Of a stretch of DNA of 9,200 nt, positions 1-7,229 are shown one piece after another; position 1 is the stretch's first letter, and the number at the start of each line of letters is the position of its first letter. Under the pieces are notes generated by a model. The model was not told where the DNA came from. It did no database searches and worked only from the letters and a program-made list of their open reading frames with translations. Position numbers and translations under genes: made by a program. Source of the DNA: Collinsella sp. (lineage in GTDB: Bacteria; Actinomycetota; Coriobacteriia; Coriobacteriales; Coriobacteriaceae); assembly GCA_019414265.1 (NCBI GenBank), contig DXMJ01000045.1, positions 1 through 9,200 on the forward strand. The letters are read 5' to 3'.

Positions 1-8
1 CCCTCCTT
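1..8 (-). promoter_or_regulatory. Probable ribosome binding site of a divergent gene outside the window
   Basis: Read on the minus strand these bases are AAGGAGGG, a near-perfect Shine-Dalgarno sequence. A start codon at normal spacing would lie just left of position 1, so a leftward gene probably begins immediately outside the window. It would share the 9-150 intergenic region with the AraC-type regulator and could be one of its targets. No coding sequence of that gene is visible, so this is an inference from the motif alone. Confidence 0.4.
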
Positions 9-78
9 GATCGGATGCTCCAGCGGATAACCCAATACTAGGAAGAACAAGATGCACAAGATATCGCATAGAAAGCGT

Positions 79-106
79 TTGTTTATAACATTTTTTTAGA
101 TATAAT
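79..106 (+). promoter_or_regulatory. Promoter of the AraC-family regulator gene
   Basis: A perfect TATAAT -10 box lies at 101-106 in an AT-rich stretch. A weak -35 candidate, TTGTTT at 79-84, lies 16 bp upstream. The start of transcription would fall near 112-114, giving a leader of roughly 35-40 nt. The -10 box overlaps the first half of the paired TACCGTT operator, which suggests repression. Confidence 0.55.
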
Positions 107-133
107 ACCGTTTAAGGCATCGATTCTACCGTT
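104..133 (+). promoter_or_regulatory. Paired TACCGTT operator over the araC-type gene start region
   Basis: TACCGTT occurs at 106-112 and again at 127-133, a start-to-start distance of exactly 21 bp (two helical turns), in direct orientation. The first copy extends to AATACCGTTT (104-113). That 10-mer occurs as its reverse complement at 7350-7359, upstream of the PTS operon. Two direct half-sites 21 bp apart is the classical arrangement for an AraC-family dimer. The site spans the end of the -10 box to about +20, a repressing position, so autorepression is inferred. Confidence 0.5.
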
Positions 134-150
134 CACCCTTGGAACACCCC

Positions 151-1143
151 ATGGATTCGAATCTCAAACAGCTGCTCTATACGCATACCGAGACCGAAGA
201 GTGGCATCGCACACATCCGGGAGAGCTCAGCCCGCGATATAACAGGGTGGAAACCACAACCATTAACGGCGAAGAGGTCTATCTGTTTGATTGGAAAGAA
301 ACTCTCGACGAAAACCCCGTGGGCCTTATCAAGGAGTCGCGCTTTACCGATATTCCTCCTCATATCAATCGGGATATGGAGCTTAACTACGTGTACGACG
401 GCGTCTGCACGTTTATCGTCAACGGACGGTCACTGCTCCTTAAAAAGGGTGATGTGCTCATTTGCAACACCGGCGTAGTCAGAAGCGTTCCATACGTTAA
501 GGGCGAGCATGATATCGTCATTTCGATCGTCTTCAAAAAAGAAATGTTCGATTCGTTGTTCCTGAGCCAGCTACCCGGCGCGTCACCATTAACGAATCTT
601 CTATTTGATTTTGTGTCCAAAAACCGCGAGGCCCGAAAATATCTCATTCTTCCAGAGGAATACGCCCGACATGCGCGACGCCTCATCGAGATGCTCTTTA
701 TCGAATATCACTTTAAAGATGCCTATTCCAATGAACTCATGAGGCACCTCGCCGTCAGCCTATTCCTTGTTCTCATTCGAGGACTGTACCGACGCTCCGC
801 AACTGATAACCAGGCGATCATGTCGGACGAACGCATCGTGTCGATTCTGAATCATATTGAGCGAAGCTACGGCGACTGCACACTCGAAAGCATTGCGAGC
901 GATACGGGTTATAGCACCAGCTATCTCAGCAGCTTGATCAAGCAAAAAACCGGCAAAACGTTTTCGCAAATCAAGCTCAACCAGCAGCTCACAGAGGCGG
1001 CATATCTTCTCAATAACACCGAGCGCAGCGTGCAGTATGTAGCCCGAAAAGTCGGCATCTCCAACATGTCATTCTTTTACTCAAAATTTAAAGAAGCATT
1101 CGGCGAAACGCCAGGTGCGTTCAGGACGCATCGGTCTAATTAA
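151..1143 (+). CDS. AraC-family transcriptional regulator with N-terminal cupin domain
   Basis: A protein of 330 residues. The N-terminal half contains a cupin-like sugar-sensing region (about residues 60-115, including GDVLICNTG). The C-terminal ~100 residues are a typical AraC DNA-binding domain. Its first helix-turn-helix lies around residues 244-268 (TLESIASDTGYSTSYLSSL) and its second around 293-318 (SVQYVARKVGISNMSFFYSK), ending in the usual FGETPGAFR. ATG at 151 is chosen because GGAA lies 6 bases before it. An in-frame TTG at 139 would add four residues but has no ribosome binding site. Family membership is clear; the ligand is unknown. The paired 21-bp-spaced sites in its own promoter and in front of the PTS operon suggest that it represses itself and activates alpha-glucoside uptake. 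It could also control the gene left of the window. It converges on the CPBP gene with an 8 bp gap. Confidence 0.93.
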   Translation: MDSNLKQLLYTHTETEEWHRTHPGELSPRYNRVETTTINGEEVYLFDWKETLDENPVGLIKESRFTDIPPHINRDMELNYVYDGVCTFIVNGRSLLLKKGDVLICNTGVVRSVPYVKGEHDIVISIVFKKEMFDSLFLSQLPGASPLTNLLFDFVSKNREARKYLILPEEYARHARRLIEMLFIEYHFKDAYSNELMRHLAVSLFLVLIRGLYRRSATDNQAIMSDERIVSILNHIERSYGDCTLESIASDTGYSTSYLSSLIKQKTGKTFSQIKLNQQLTEAAYLLNNTERSVQYVARKVGISNMSFFYSKFKEAFGETPGAFRTHRSN

Positions 1144-1165
1144 AGGCGTTATTACTCAGACCGAT
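1130..1165. terminator. Possible bidirectional hairpin between convergent genes
   Basis: ATCGGTCT (1130-1137) and AGACCGAT (1158-1165) form a perfect 8 bp stem with a 20 nt loop. It spans the stop codons of the AraC-type gene and the CPBP gene, which are 8 bp apart. There is no clear U-tract on either strand, so termination is only a suggestion based on position. Confidence 0.3.
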
Positions 1166-2066
1166 CAGCTTCGCGCGACACGGGAATGCGCAATCGAAGC
1201 AGCGAGCGCATCGCCTCTACCAGCACAAAGCCGGCGATGCCAACCGTGACCACAACGTCGAGCGGTGTGCCCACAAACCACAGCAGCCCCATGAGATACG
1301 ACCCGGCATTAAACGCAAAGTGCAGCAGAATCGTGTAGCGAAGCTTTCCGGTGGTCACGAGTACCCAACCAAAAATGAGGCCGGCAGCGCCCGCGTAGCA
1401 GCCCTGCACCCAGTTCATGTGCATAAAGCCGAAGACCGCCGCCTGCAGCACGATTGCCGCGGCGACGCCCCAGGTACTCGGGGCCGCCCAGGGCACTATG
1501 GCGCCGTCCTGCGCGTTCGCGCGGCGCCGGCGCTTCCAGAACGAACGGCACTGTGGATTAAACGCACGCAGCGAAAACTCAAAGATGATGCCGCGCACCA
1601 GCAGTTCCTCGTAAAACGGCGCGCCGAGCACCGTGGTCAGGACGGCAAGAAGGCTGGTATCGCCCATGCCCGTTTCCTCGACGAGCTCGCTATAGTCTGC
1701 CGCGACCTCGGGCAGCAGCGACAGCACGCCGTCGCATAGGTAGCTAATGACCACCTGCATGGATAGGCCGATCACGACAACGCAGACAATGCGCTTCCAT
1801 GCCGCGCTTGCTCCCCCACCGAGCGGGCGCTCGCCTTGCCGGCGCGCCATGAAGGAGCGGGGCCACAGATAACGCCACCACAGCAGCGCCATCAAAAATG
1901 ACGCCGTCTGAGCGGCAGCCTGGAACCATTGGATATCGAGATTGTCGATCGGATAGCCCGTCAGCACCGACACGGCATCGAGAACTGAAAACAGAACCAC
2001 GCTCAGGGCTATATCGGCAGCGACAACGCCAAAACAGGCAAGCGCCCACGCCATCGCATTGAGCAT
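1152..2066 (-). CDS. CPBP-family intramembrane glutamic endopeptidase
   Basis: A hydrophobic 304-residue membrane protein. It carries the three conserved motifs of the CPBP (Abi/CAAX protease and bacteriocin-processing) family. These are EExxxR at about residues 153-158 (EELLVR), FxxxH at 212-216 (FGFMH) and HxxxN at 249-253 (HFAFN), each in or next to a predicted membrane helix. In characterised members the glutamates and histidines form the active site. The family processes prenylated proteins or peptides, or gives immunity to self-made bacteriocins; the substrate here is unknown. ATG at 2066 is chosen because GAGGAGG lies 5 bases upstream. A GTG eight codons further out (2090) lies inside a palindromic repeat and lacks a binding site. 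No bacteriocin gene is visible nearby, so a bacteriocin role is not supported. It may be a stand-alone housekeeping protease. Confidence 0.88.
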   Translation of the reverse strand: MLNAMAWALACFGVVAADIALSVVLFSVLDAVSVLTGYPIDNLDIQWFQAAAQTASFLMALLWWRYLWPRSFMARRQGERPLGGGASAAWKRIVCVVVIGLSMQVVISYLCDGVLSLLPEVAADYSELVEETGMGDTSLLAVLTTVLGAPFYEELLVRGIIFEFSLRAFNPQCRSFWKRRRRANAQDGAIVPWAAPSTWGVAAAIVLQAAVFGFMHMNWVQGCYAGAAGLIFGWVLVTTGKLRYTILLHFAFNAGSYLMGLLWFVGTPLDVVVTVGIAGFVLVEAMRSLLRLRIPVSREADRSE

Positions 2067-2083
2067 GCCAACCTCCTCAAAAC

Positions 2084-2141
2084 CCGGCACTTAGGGACGT
2101 TCCTTAACTGCCGGCAGAAAAAGAACGTCCCCAAGTGCCGG
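2084..2141. repeat. Long REP-like palindrome, complete copy
   Basis: The left arm CCGGCACTTAGGGACGTTC (from 2084) pairs with a right arm ending in CCAAGTGCCGG (2141). Over about 20 bp there is one mismatch (A against C) before the centre. The centre contains the self-complementary CTGCCGGCAG (2108-2117). The first 32 bp (2085-2116) recur at 7364-7395 with 30 of 32 positions identical. This marks it as a dispersed element rather than a gene-specific hairpin. It lies between the antitoxin stop and the CPBP start and may also slow or end antitoxin transcription, though there is no strong terminal U-tract. No transposase is seen in the window. Confidence 0.75.
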
Positions 2142-2154
2142 CAGTTTGGAACAG

Positions 2155-2358
2155 TCATTGTTGATGAGAATCGGGCGCAGCGCCAAAGGCCCCGTTGGGC
2201 GAAATGTCGAACGGGAAGGTGCCACAGCGATTGAAAGCGGCGATGAACATGCGGATGGCGTTGGACGGCGTGGTGCCCACGAGCTGGGTTGCCGCCGCGA
2301 AGGCTGCCTTCTCCTCGGGCAAGACCTTCGCGACTACGGGGGTCATGTGTTCTGCCAT
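2155..2358 (-). CDS. DinJ/RelB-like ribbon-helix-helix antitoxin, without partner toxin
   Basis: A 67-residue protein beginning MAEHMTPVVAKVLPEEKAAF. It matches the DinJ/RelB pattern: a short N-terminal beta strand, a first helix (PEEKAAFAAATQLVG), then TTPSNAIRMFIAAFNRCGTFPFDI. The last part corresponds to the family's 'G-TPSEAI-F---V---G-PF-I' core. ATG at 2358 is chosen because AAGGAAG lies 4 bases upstream. Longer in-frame starts lack a binding site. Known members bind DNA as dimers and neutralise a YafQ/RelE-type toxin encoded just downstream. Here no toxin ORF follows: 16 bp after the stop the palindromic repeat begins, and then the CPBP gene. It is either an orphan regulator or a relic of a toxin-antitoxin pair. 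Confidence 0.78.
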   Translation of the reverse strand: MAEHMTPVVAKVLPEEKAAFAAATQLVGTTPSNAIRMFIAAFNRCGTFPFDISPNGAFGAAPDSHQQ

Positions 2359-2393
2359 GGCGCTTCCTTTTTGAAACGACGGTAGTGCGGATA

Positions 2394-2450
2394 GATGCGG
2401 GCCACGCGGCTGGGCGACGGACTGTGAAGGCAACCCGATTGGCCCGCATC
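2394..2450. promoter_or_regulatory. Perfect 11-bp inverted repeat upstream of the antitoxin gene
   Basis: GATGCGGGCCA (2394-2404) and TGGCCCGCATC (2440-2450) are perfect inverted copies separated by 35 bp. They lie 36-92 bp upstream of the DinJ-like start. They could be a paired operator for the ribbon-helix-helix protein or a stem in its leader RNA. No function is proven. Confidence 0.4.
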
Positions 2451-2460
2451 CGGAGTTGTT

Positions 2461-2516
2461 TCTGCGGCTTTGGTATTACTTGGTATTCCTAAGTATTACC
2501 CCGCAGATAGAATACC
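2461..2516. promoter_or_regulatory. Ten-bp-phased GTATT repeat cluster within an inverted repeat
   Basis: Three consecutive 10-mers share the core GTATT: TGGTATTACT (2471-2480), TGGTATTCCT (2481-2490) and AAGTATTACC (2491-2500). An inverted GAATACC follows at 2510-2516. The cluster is flanked by TCTGCGG (2461-2467) and its perfect inverse CCGCAGA (2501-2507). GGTATTACTT and AAGTATTACC are also imperfect inverses. Phasing of one helical turn suggests cooperative protein binding, most simply by the nearby antitoxin-like protein; a structured RNA is the alternative. No clear -35/-10 pair was seen. Confidence 0.45.
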
Positions 2517-2584
2517 ACACCCGGCCCCATGGAGACGGAGGAAACGGATCATTGTTGGTGCAAAGGAGCCAGGTTACTTTGCGC

Positions 2585-2630
2585 AAAACGGCAATGCCCC
2601 GCCCACGCAATCACGTGGACGGGGCATTGC
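2585..2630 (-). terminator. Rho-independent terminator of the PTS/GH4 operon
   Basis: A 17-bp stem is formed by 2591-2607 and 2614-2630 (GCAATGCCCCG arms, one mismatch) around a 6 nt loop. On the minus strand it is followed by CGTTTTG. It lies 32 bp past the stop codon of the GH4 gene, in the right place to end the operon transcript. Confidence 0.85.
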
Positions 2631-2661
2631 TCCAGGTATGCGGTCAGCGACCCTGTTGCTT

Positions 2662-4044
2662 TTACTTAAGCTCGGGCCAGAAGTCCTTGTTAGCCTCGAT
2701 CATGTCGTCGAGAACCTCCTTGGCGACCTTCATCGACGGCACGGTCTTGTTGAGCGTAAAGGCCTTGAGCGCCTTCTCGTACGAACCCTCGATCGTAGCC
2801 TCGACCACGAGCTTCTCGGAGTTCAGCTGCTGCATCATAAGACCCTGCTGGAACAGCGGAATGTTGTCGCGGCTGATGACCTCGGGGCCGTTCTTGCCAA
2901 TGTAGGCAGGCAGCTCGACCATGGCGTCATAGGGCATGTTGGGGATGGCGCCCTTGTTCTCGCAAATGACCAGGAAGCGCTGCTTGGTGTCGTTCTTCAG
3001 AGCGATGGCCAGGTCGGCAATCCAGTCGCCGTGGCTGCCCGCATAGAACGTGCTCTCGTCGATCTCGCCGGTCTTCTCGTAGTGATCGATACCGTCGAAG
3101 AGGTTCTTCTCGCGCGTCTCCTCAACCTCGTTAGCACGGGTGCGCTCGGGGTTGGAATGCTCGACGAACTCCTTCTGCTGCAGGTAGTAGTTCAGATACG
3201 TGTTGGGCAGGTACTCCGGGAAGCACTCCATGATCTCGTACTCGCCCTTCCAGACGTAGTACCAGCTGCCCTTGGTGTGACGGTTCTGCTCGGGGTGCTC
3301 GTCAGTGGCCTCCTCGGGCTTCTTTGCCATGAGCGAGCCCATACCCTTGAGGTAGGAATCGGGCAGCAGGATCTGGTGCTCCTTGATGTACTCGCGCAGC
3401 TGCGGGAGCACCTCCTCGCCCTTGTGGCGGATCGAGGTGAACCAACCAAAGTGGTTGAGGCCAAAGTAATCGTACTCGACATCCTTCTTGTCGATATCGA
3501 GCGCGGCGCAAACCACGTCGATGATCGCGATCGGCATGTCGCAGATGTTGATGATGCGAGCGTTGGGACGCAGCACACGGCAGCCCTCGGAGACGATGGC
3601 AGCAGGGTTGGAGTAGTTGAGAATCCAGTAATCCTTCTTGGCGTACTTCTCAACGTCATCGATCAGCTCGACCATGGGGAAGATGGTGCGCATGCCGTAG
3701 GCAAGGCCGCCGCAACCGCAAGTCTCCTGGCCCACGCAGCCGTGACGCAGCGGAATCTTCTCGTCCTGCTCGCGCATGGCGTAGCCGCCCACGCGCATCT
3801 GGGCAAACACGAAGCTCGCGTCGGTAAAAGCCGTCTTTTTGTCGGTGGTCACCGTGAGCTTGATGTCCAGGCCGAGGTCCTCGTGCAAAATCCAGTCCAC
3901 GAGCACGCCGACCTTGCGCTGGCGCTCCTCGTTGATGTCGTACAGACGAATCTCGTCAACGTCGAGCTCGTCCTTGCGCAGGGCGATGGACTTGACGATG
4001 CCGGGGGTAAAGGTGGATCCGCCACCACACAGAGTAATGATCAT
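2662..4044 (-). CDS. glvA: 6-phospho-alpha-glucosidase, glycoside hydrolase family 4
   Basis: A full-length 460-residue family GH4 enzyme. The N-terminus has the NAD-binding loop CGGGS (6-10). GH4 landmarks follow: CGCGGLAYGMRT (109-120), NYSNPAA (143-149), the CDMP tetrapeptide (168-171) and GLNHFGWF (195-202). In this family the cysteine and histidine (here C168 and H198) bind the Mn2+ ion. CDMP is the signature of 6-phospho-alpha-glucosidases, against CNVP in the beta-specific enzymes. Such enzymes use NAD+ and a divalent metal in a redox-elimination mechanism. They cleave cytosolic maltose-6'-phosphate or related 6-phospho-alpha-glucosides into glucose and glucose 6-phosphate. AAGGAG lies 9 bases before ATG 4044. 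The gene starts 3 nt after the EIICB stop, so translation is probably coupled, and its product would act on what the permease delivers. The symbol follows Bacillus GlvA; MalH and AglB are equivalent names. Confidence 0.93.
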   Translation of the reverse strand: MIITLCGGGSTFTPGIVKSIALRKDELDVDEIRLYDINEERQRKVGVLVDWILHEDLGLDIKLTVTTDKKTAFTDASFVFAQMRVGGYAMREQDEKIPLRHGCVGQETCGCGGLAYGMRTIFPMVELIDDVEKYAKKDYWILNYSNPAAIVSEGCRVLRPNARIINICDMPIAIIDVVCAALDIDKKDVEYDYFGLNHFGWFTSIRHKGEEVLPQLREYIKEHQILLPDSYLKGMGSLMAKKPEEATDEHPEQNRHTKGSWYYVWKGEYEIMECFPEYLPNTYLNYYLQQKEFVEHSNPERTRANEVEETREKNLFDGIDHYEKTGEIDESTFYAGSHGDWIADLAIALKNDTKQRFLVICENKGAIPNMPYDAMVELPAYIGKNGPEVISRDNIPLFQQGLMMQQLNSEKLVVEATIEGSYEKALKAFTLNKTVPSMKVAKEVLDDMIEANKDFWPELK

Positions 4045-4047
4045 TGT

Positions 4048-5664
4048 TTACTGCTCCTTCTCAATTGCGTTTTCGACCTTGTCGCGCATCTCGGCGACCT
4101 TCATGCCAAAGATGATCTGGATATTATTGCCGTTGCGGTTGATGCCGCTGTTGGGCACGTGGTTGATGAGGTCCTCATTGATGAGGTCCGGGTTCTTAAC
4201 GTTCACGCGGAGACGCGTAAAGCAGTTCTCGAGCTCCTCGATGTTGTCCTTGCCGCCAAGACCTGCGACCAGGTCGGCAATACCTGCATCGACGCCCTCT
4301 GCGGGAGCCGCGGCAACGGCGCCCTGCTTCACCGCGACAGACGCGGCGGCCTCGCCCTCGGCAACGGACTCGGCGAGCTCGGACTCCTCCTCGCGGCCAG
4401 GCGTGTGGAGGTTGAGCTTCTTAATAAGGAAGGTGAAGAGGAAGAAGTACAGAGCGGCGTTTACGACTCCAAGCACCAGCATAACCGGCCAGTTGGTCTT
4501 GTCGACACCGAGGACCAGGTTGGAAACCACGATGTTGATGATGCCGCCTGCAGTCGAAGCGGGCACGGAGAGGACCTTGAGCAGAACCAGGAAAATACCG
4601 GAAAGAATCGAGTGAACGATAAAGAGCACAGGAGCGGCAAAGACAAAGAGGAAGTCCATGGGCTCGGTGACGCAGGAGAGCACGGCGGTGATGATCAGCG
4701 GGATGATAACTGCCTTGGTCTTATCCTTGTTCCCCTTGTAAGCGGTGAAGATAAAGGCGAGACCGATGCCGATGTAGGGCCACAGGTTGTTGAAGGTGTA
4801 GCTGTTGAAGTAGGTGCTATCGGAGAAGGGCTGGCCCGTCATTGCCATCTCGGCAACACGGATGGGGTAGGCGCCGGCGATAACCTGATCACCCAGCGTC
4901 AGGGTGCCGCCCACATCGGAGAACTGGAACGGGGTGTAGATGAGGTGGTGCAGACCGGTGGGAACGAGCAGCTTGTTGAGCATGCCGTAGATAAACAGAC
5001 CGATGTTGCCCGACTCCTTAATGATGCCGGCAACGGAGGAGATGGCGCCCTGAACCGGAGGCCAAACGATGCAGAAGCCAGCGCCCATGATCCAGGAAAT
5101 GATGATCATGATCAGGAACGGGAAGCGAACGCCCGAGAACATCGAAAGGGCAATGGGGAACTGCTTGTTCGAGTACTTGTTGAACACGGTACCGGTGATG
5201 CAACCGAGAATGATGCCGCCGAACACGCCGGTATCGAGCACCTGAATGCCCATAACGGTGGCCTGGCCGGTTCCGGTAAGACCGAGCATGCCGCTCGCAT
5301 CGGCAAGAGAGCCGGTGGCGTTGAGCACGATGTTGTTAGCCTGCAGGAACAGGAAGAACGACATCAGGGCAATCAGCGAAGCATGGCCCTTGTTCTTCTT
5401 TGCCATGGCGCCGGCGATACCCACGCAGAACAGAATCGAGAGGTTGTTGATGATAAACATCAGCGACTGGTAGACAACGGCGCCCACAAGCTGGAACGGA
5501 CCGGAGCCCAGTACGGGGACCAAAGCGCAAATGGTCTTGTTGGTCAGAATGATGCCCACAATGAGCAGGATGCCGGCAACCGAGAGATACATCATCGGCT
5601 GGACGATCGACTTCGCGAACACCTCCAACGGCGCTTTGAAATTGAACTTCTTTTTTGCGGTCAT
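4048..5664 (-). CDS. PTS alpha-glucoside-type EIICB permease
   Basis: A 538-residue membrane transporter of the glucose/glucoside PTS superfamily. An EIIC domain of about ten hydrophobic segments covers residues ~10-415. It includes the substrate-site motif PTGLHH (235-240) and TEPMDF (333-338). An Ala/Glu-rich linker (~422-460) leads to a C-terminal EIIB domain with the phosphorylation site ELENCFTRLRV, active cysteine C481. The protein takes phosphate from EIIA and phosphorylates the incoming sugar during transport. No EIIA domain is fused; EIIA is supplied by the first gene of the operon. ATG 5664 is chosen because GGGGAG lies 7 bases upstream; a TTG at 5691 has no such site. A 99-nt spacer separates it from licT, containing only a weak GTGCCC/GGGCAC inverted pair (5704-5709, 5751-5756). 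The alpha-glucoside assignment rests mainly on the adjoining GH4 gene; maltose is the likeliest substrate. Confidence 0.92.
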   Translation of the reverse strand: MTAKKKFNFKAPLEVFAKSIVQPMMYLSVAGILLIVGIILTNKTICALVPVLGSGPFQLVGAVVYQSLMFIINNLSILFCVGIAGAMAKKNKGHASLIALMSFFLFLQANNIVLNATGSLADASGMLGLTGTGQATVMGIQVLDTGVFGGIILGCITGTVFNKYSNKQFPIALSMFSGVRFPFLIMIIISWIMGAGFCIVWPPVQGAISSVAGIIKESGNIGLFIYGMLNKLLVPTGLHHLIYTPFQFSDVGGTLTLGDQVIAGAYPIRVAEMAMTGQPFSDSTYFNSYTFNNLWPYIGIGLAFIFTAYKGNKDKTKAVIIPLIITAVLSCVTEPMDFLFVFAAPVLFIVHSILSGIFLVLLKVLSVPASTAGGIINIVVSNLVLGVDKTNWPVMLVLGVVNAALYFFLFTFLIKKLNLHTPGREEESELAESVAEGEAAASVAVKQGAVAAAPAEGVDAGIADLVAGLGGKDNIEELENCFTRLRVNVKNPDLINEDLINHVPNSGINRNGNNIQIIFGMKVAEMRDKVENAIEKEQ

Positions 5665-5763
5665 AGCGGTACTCCCCTTCCTTTTCCGCAAATTAAGACA
5701 GATGTGCCCTGGACAAGACCGTGAGCCTTGCCTTATATCAATCGATGTGTGGGCACGTTATGC

Positions 5764-6618
5764 CTAGAGACCAGGTTCTCCAAGCAGGTTAACAATGTGA
5801 TATGCGAGATAGCTCTTCTCGGCATCGGTAACGACAACGTTATAGGTAGACGACAAGTGGGCGGCTATGGCGTCCGCGCACGAGAATGCGCACGGATACG
5901 CCGTTTCATCGATTCGGAACAGCGCGTCGCCATTGATTTGCCCGGCCGTGGGGTCAAGCGCCCGCTGTGCGAAAAACTGCAGGTGGCGGACGAAACGCTC
6001 ATAGGGCAACGAGGTGTCATCGAGGGTCGTAGCATAGCGCTCGGAAACAATCGCGAGCACGTCGCGAACAAGCTGGACCGAAACAATCAAACGGTCGGAG
6101 CGTTGCGGCATGGTGGCGTTGACGATATGCAAGGTAATGAAACCCTGCTCTTCTTCGCTCATCTGAATGCCCATATACTCCTTGATAATCTGCAGCGCAC
6201 GGCCCGCAAGTGCATACTCCTTGCGATAGAACTGCTGGATCTCGAGCAGCAACGGATTCTCACAGGAGACGCCCTTGCGCTCGCGCTCCAAAGCAAGGCT
6301 GATATGGTCTGCGAGAGCAATGAGAATCTTGTCGTTGATATCAACATTGAGCTCTCGACGGAGCATCTGAACAATGTCCTCGGCAATCACGAGGTTGACG
6401 GTGGGGATGGACTCCAAAAGATGTGCCAAGCGGTCAATCGTACGCGAATCCTGAGAAGTTCCCTCCTGCAACGCGTAGGTCTTTTCGATCGACGCCTCGT
6501 CGATGGCATCGCCGGCATGACGGCCAAAGCAGAGGCCTCGACCGATGACGATGAGCTCGGAGCCATCGTCCGAAGTGACCATTGCGACGTTGTTGTTAAA
6601 AACTCGCTTGATAACCAC
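5764..6618 (-). CDS. licT: LicT/BglG-family transcription antiterminator
   Basis: About 284 residues in the standard three-part layout. An N-terminal CAT RNA-binding domain (VIKRVFNNNVAMV, then GSELIVIGRGLCFG) is followed by two PTS regulation domains. Conserved PRD histidines are visible at 105 (ALADHI) and 164 (ITLHIV) in PRD1, and at 212 (FVRHLQ) and 274 (LAYHIV) in PRD2. Family members bind a ribonucleic antiterminator hairpin and prevent early termination when the sugar is present. EIIB-type phosphorylation of PRD1 inactivates them and HPr phosphorylation of PRD2 activates them. The start is uncertain. GTG 6618 gives the usual family N-terminus and has GGTGG 5 bases upstream; GTG 6630 is also in frame and adds four residues. 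Either start lies 6-18 nt after the EIIA stop. The likely target is the leader of its own operon, but a textbook RAT sequence was not found there. Confidence 0.92.
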   Translation of the reverse strand: MVIKRVFNNNVAMVTSDDGSELIVIGRGLCFGRHAGDAIDEASIEKTYALQEGTSQDSRTIDRLAHLLESIPTVNLVIAEDIVQMLRRELNVDINDKILIALADHISLALERERKGVSCENPLLLEIQQFYRKEYALAGRALQIIKEYMGIQMSEEEQGFITLHIVNATMPQRSDRLIVSVQLVRDVLAIVSERYATTLDDTSLPYERFVRHLQFFAQRALDPTAGQINGDALFRIDETAYPCAFSCADAIAAHLSSTYNVVVTDAEKSYLAYHIVNLLGEPGL

Positions 6619-6636
6619 GGTACCCACCACAAGAAT

Positions 6637-7149
6637 TTACTCGGAAAGCCAGACGACAGGCTCTTTAACAGCAACAGGGCCGGAAGCATGCTCACGAAGA
6701 GTCGAGTTCTCCGAGCGCTCGCACACGATAACGAAGACCGTGGGATCAAAGCCGGCAGCGCGAACCACGTCGAAATCGACCTCGACGAGGGGCTGGCCCG
6801 CGTCAACGTGATCACCCTGGGCAACAAGCGCATGGAAGCCCTTGCCCTCAAGTTTAACAGTGTCGATTCCGATATGCAGCATCACCTGAGCAGAGCTGTT
6901 ATCGGACATGATGCCCAGCGCGTGCTCAGTCGGAAACAGAGCGGCGACGGTACCGGAAACAGGAGCGCACACCGTTCCCTCTTGGGGAACCACGGCAACG
7001 CCATCGCCCACTGCACGGCTGCTAAAAGCGGGGTCATTGGTTTTTTCTAGATTAACAAGCTCGCCGGAAACGGGAGCGAGGATTTCGAACTCGGAAGCCG
7101 CAGTCGTCTGCTTATCCGAACCACCCATTAGGCGAGAAAAGAAACCCAT
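6637..7149 (-). CDS. PTS glucose-family EIIA component (Crr-like)
   Basis: A 170-residue single-domain EIIA of the glucose family. The fold-specific sequences are ILAPVSGELVNL (23-34), a second APVSG (62-66), and FPTEHALGI (72-80, H76). VMLHIGIDTVKLEGKGF contains H92, which matches the phosphorylated histidine of E. coli EIIA-Glc, with H76 as its partner. It passes phosphate from HPr to the EIIB domain of the operon's permease. As a free subunit it could also serve other EIIA-less permeases. ATG 7149 is favoured because GAAGGGA lies 9 bases upstream. An ATG six codons earlier (7167) overlaps that binding site, and 7212 has none. It is the first gene of the four-gene operon, with a leader of about 130 nt. 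Confidence 0.93.
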   Translation of the reverse strand: MGFFSRLMGGSDKQTTAASEFEILAPVSGELVNLEKTNDPAFSSRAVGDGVAVVPQEGTVCAPVSGTVAALFPTEHALGIMSDNSSAQVMLHIGIDTVKLEGKGFHALVAQGDHVDAGQPLVEVDFDVVRAAGFDPTVFVIVCERSENSTLREHASGPVAVKEPVVWLSE

Positions 7150-7229
7150 GGTGACATGTCCCTTCATAAATATAGCCCAACCAAAATCAATCGAATGCAC
7201 CCATTGAGACACACCCGTTCTAAGACTTT

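Noticed and set aside
2470..5724. A 1084-codon open frame on the plus strand
   Set aside because: It is antisense to the GH4 and EIICB genes. The minus-strand frames carry clear family motifs, while the plus translation is a low-complexity mixture rich in L, V, D, H and G, typical of a codon-bias shadow.
5665..5763. A second promoter or RAT between licT and the EIICB gene
   Set aside because: Only a TATAAG-like box without a matching -35 and a 6-bp inverted pair with a 41-nt loop are present, too weak to report as sites.
5728..7050. A 440-codon open frame on the plus strand
   Set aside because: It is the antisense shadow of licT and the EIIA gene, with no recognisable domain and no fitting ribosome binding site.
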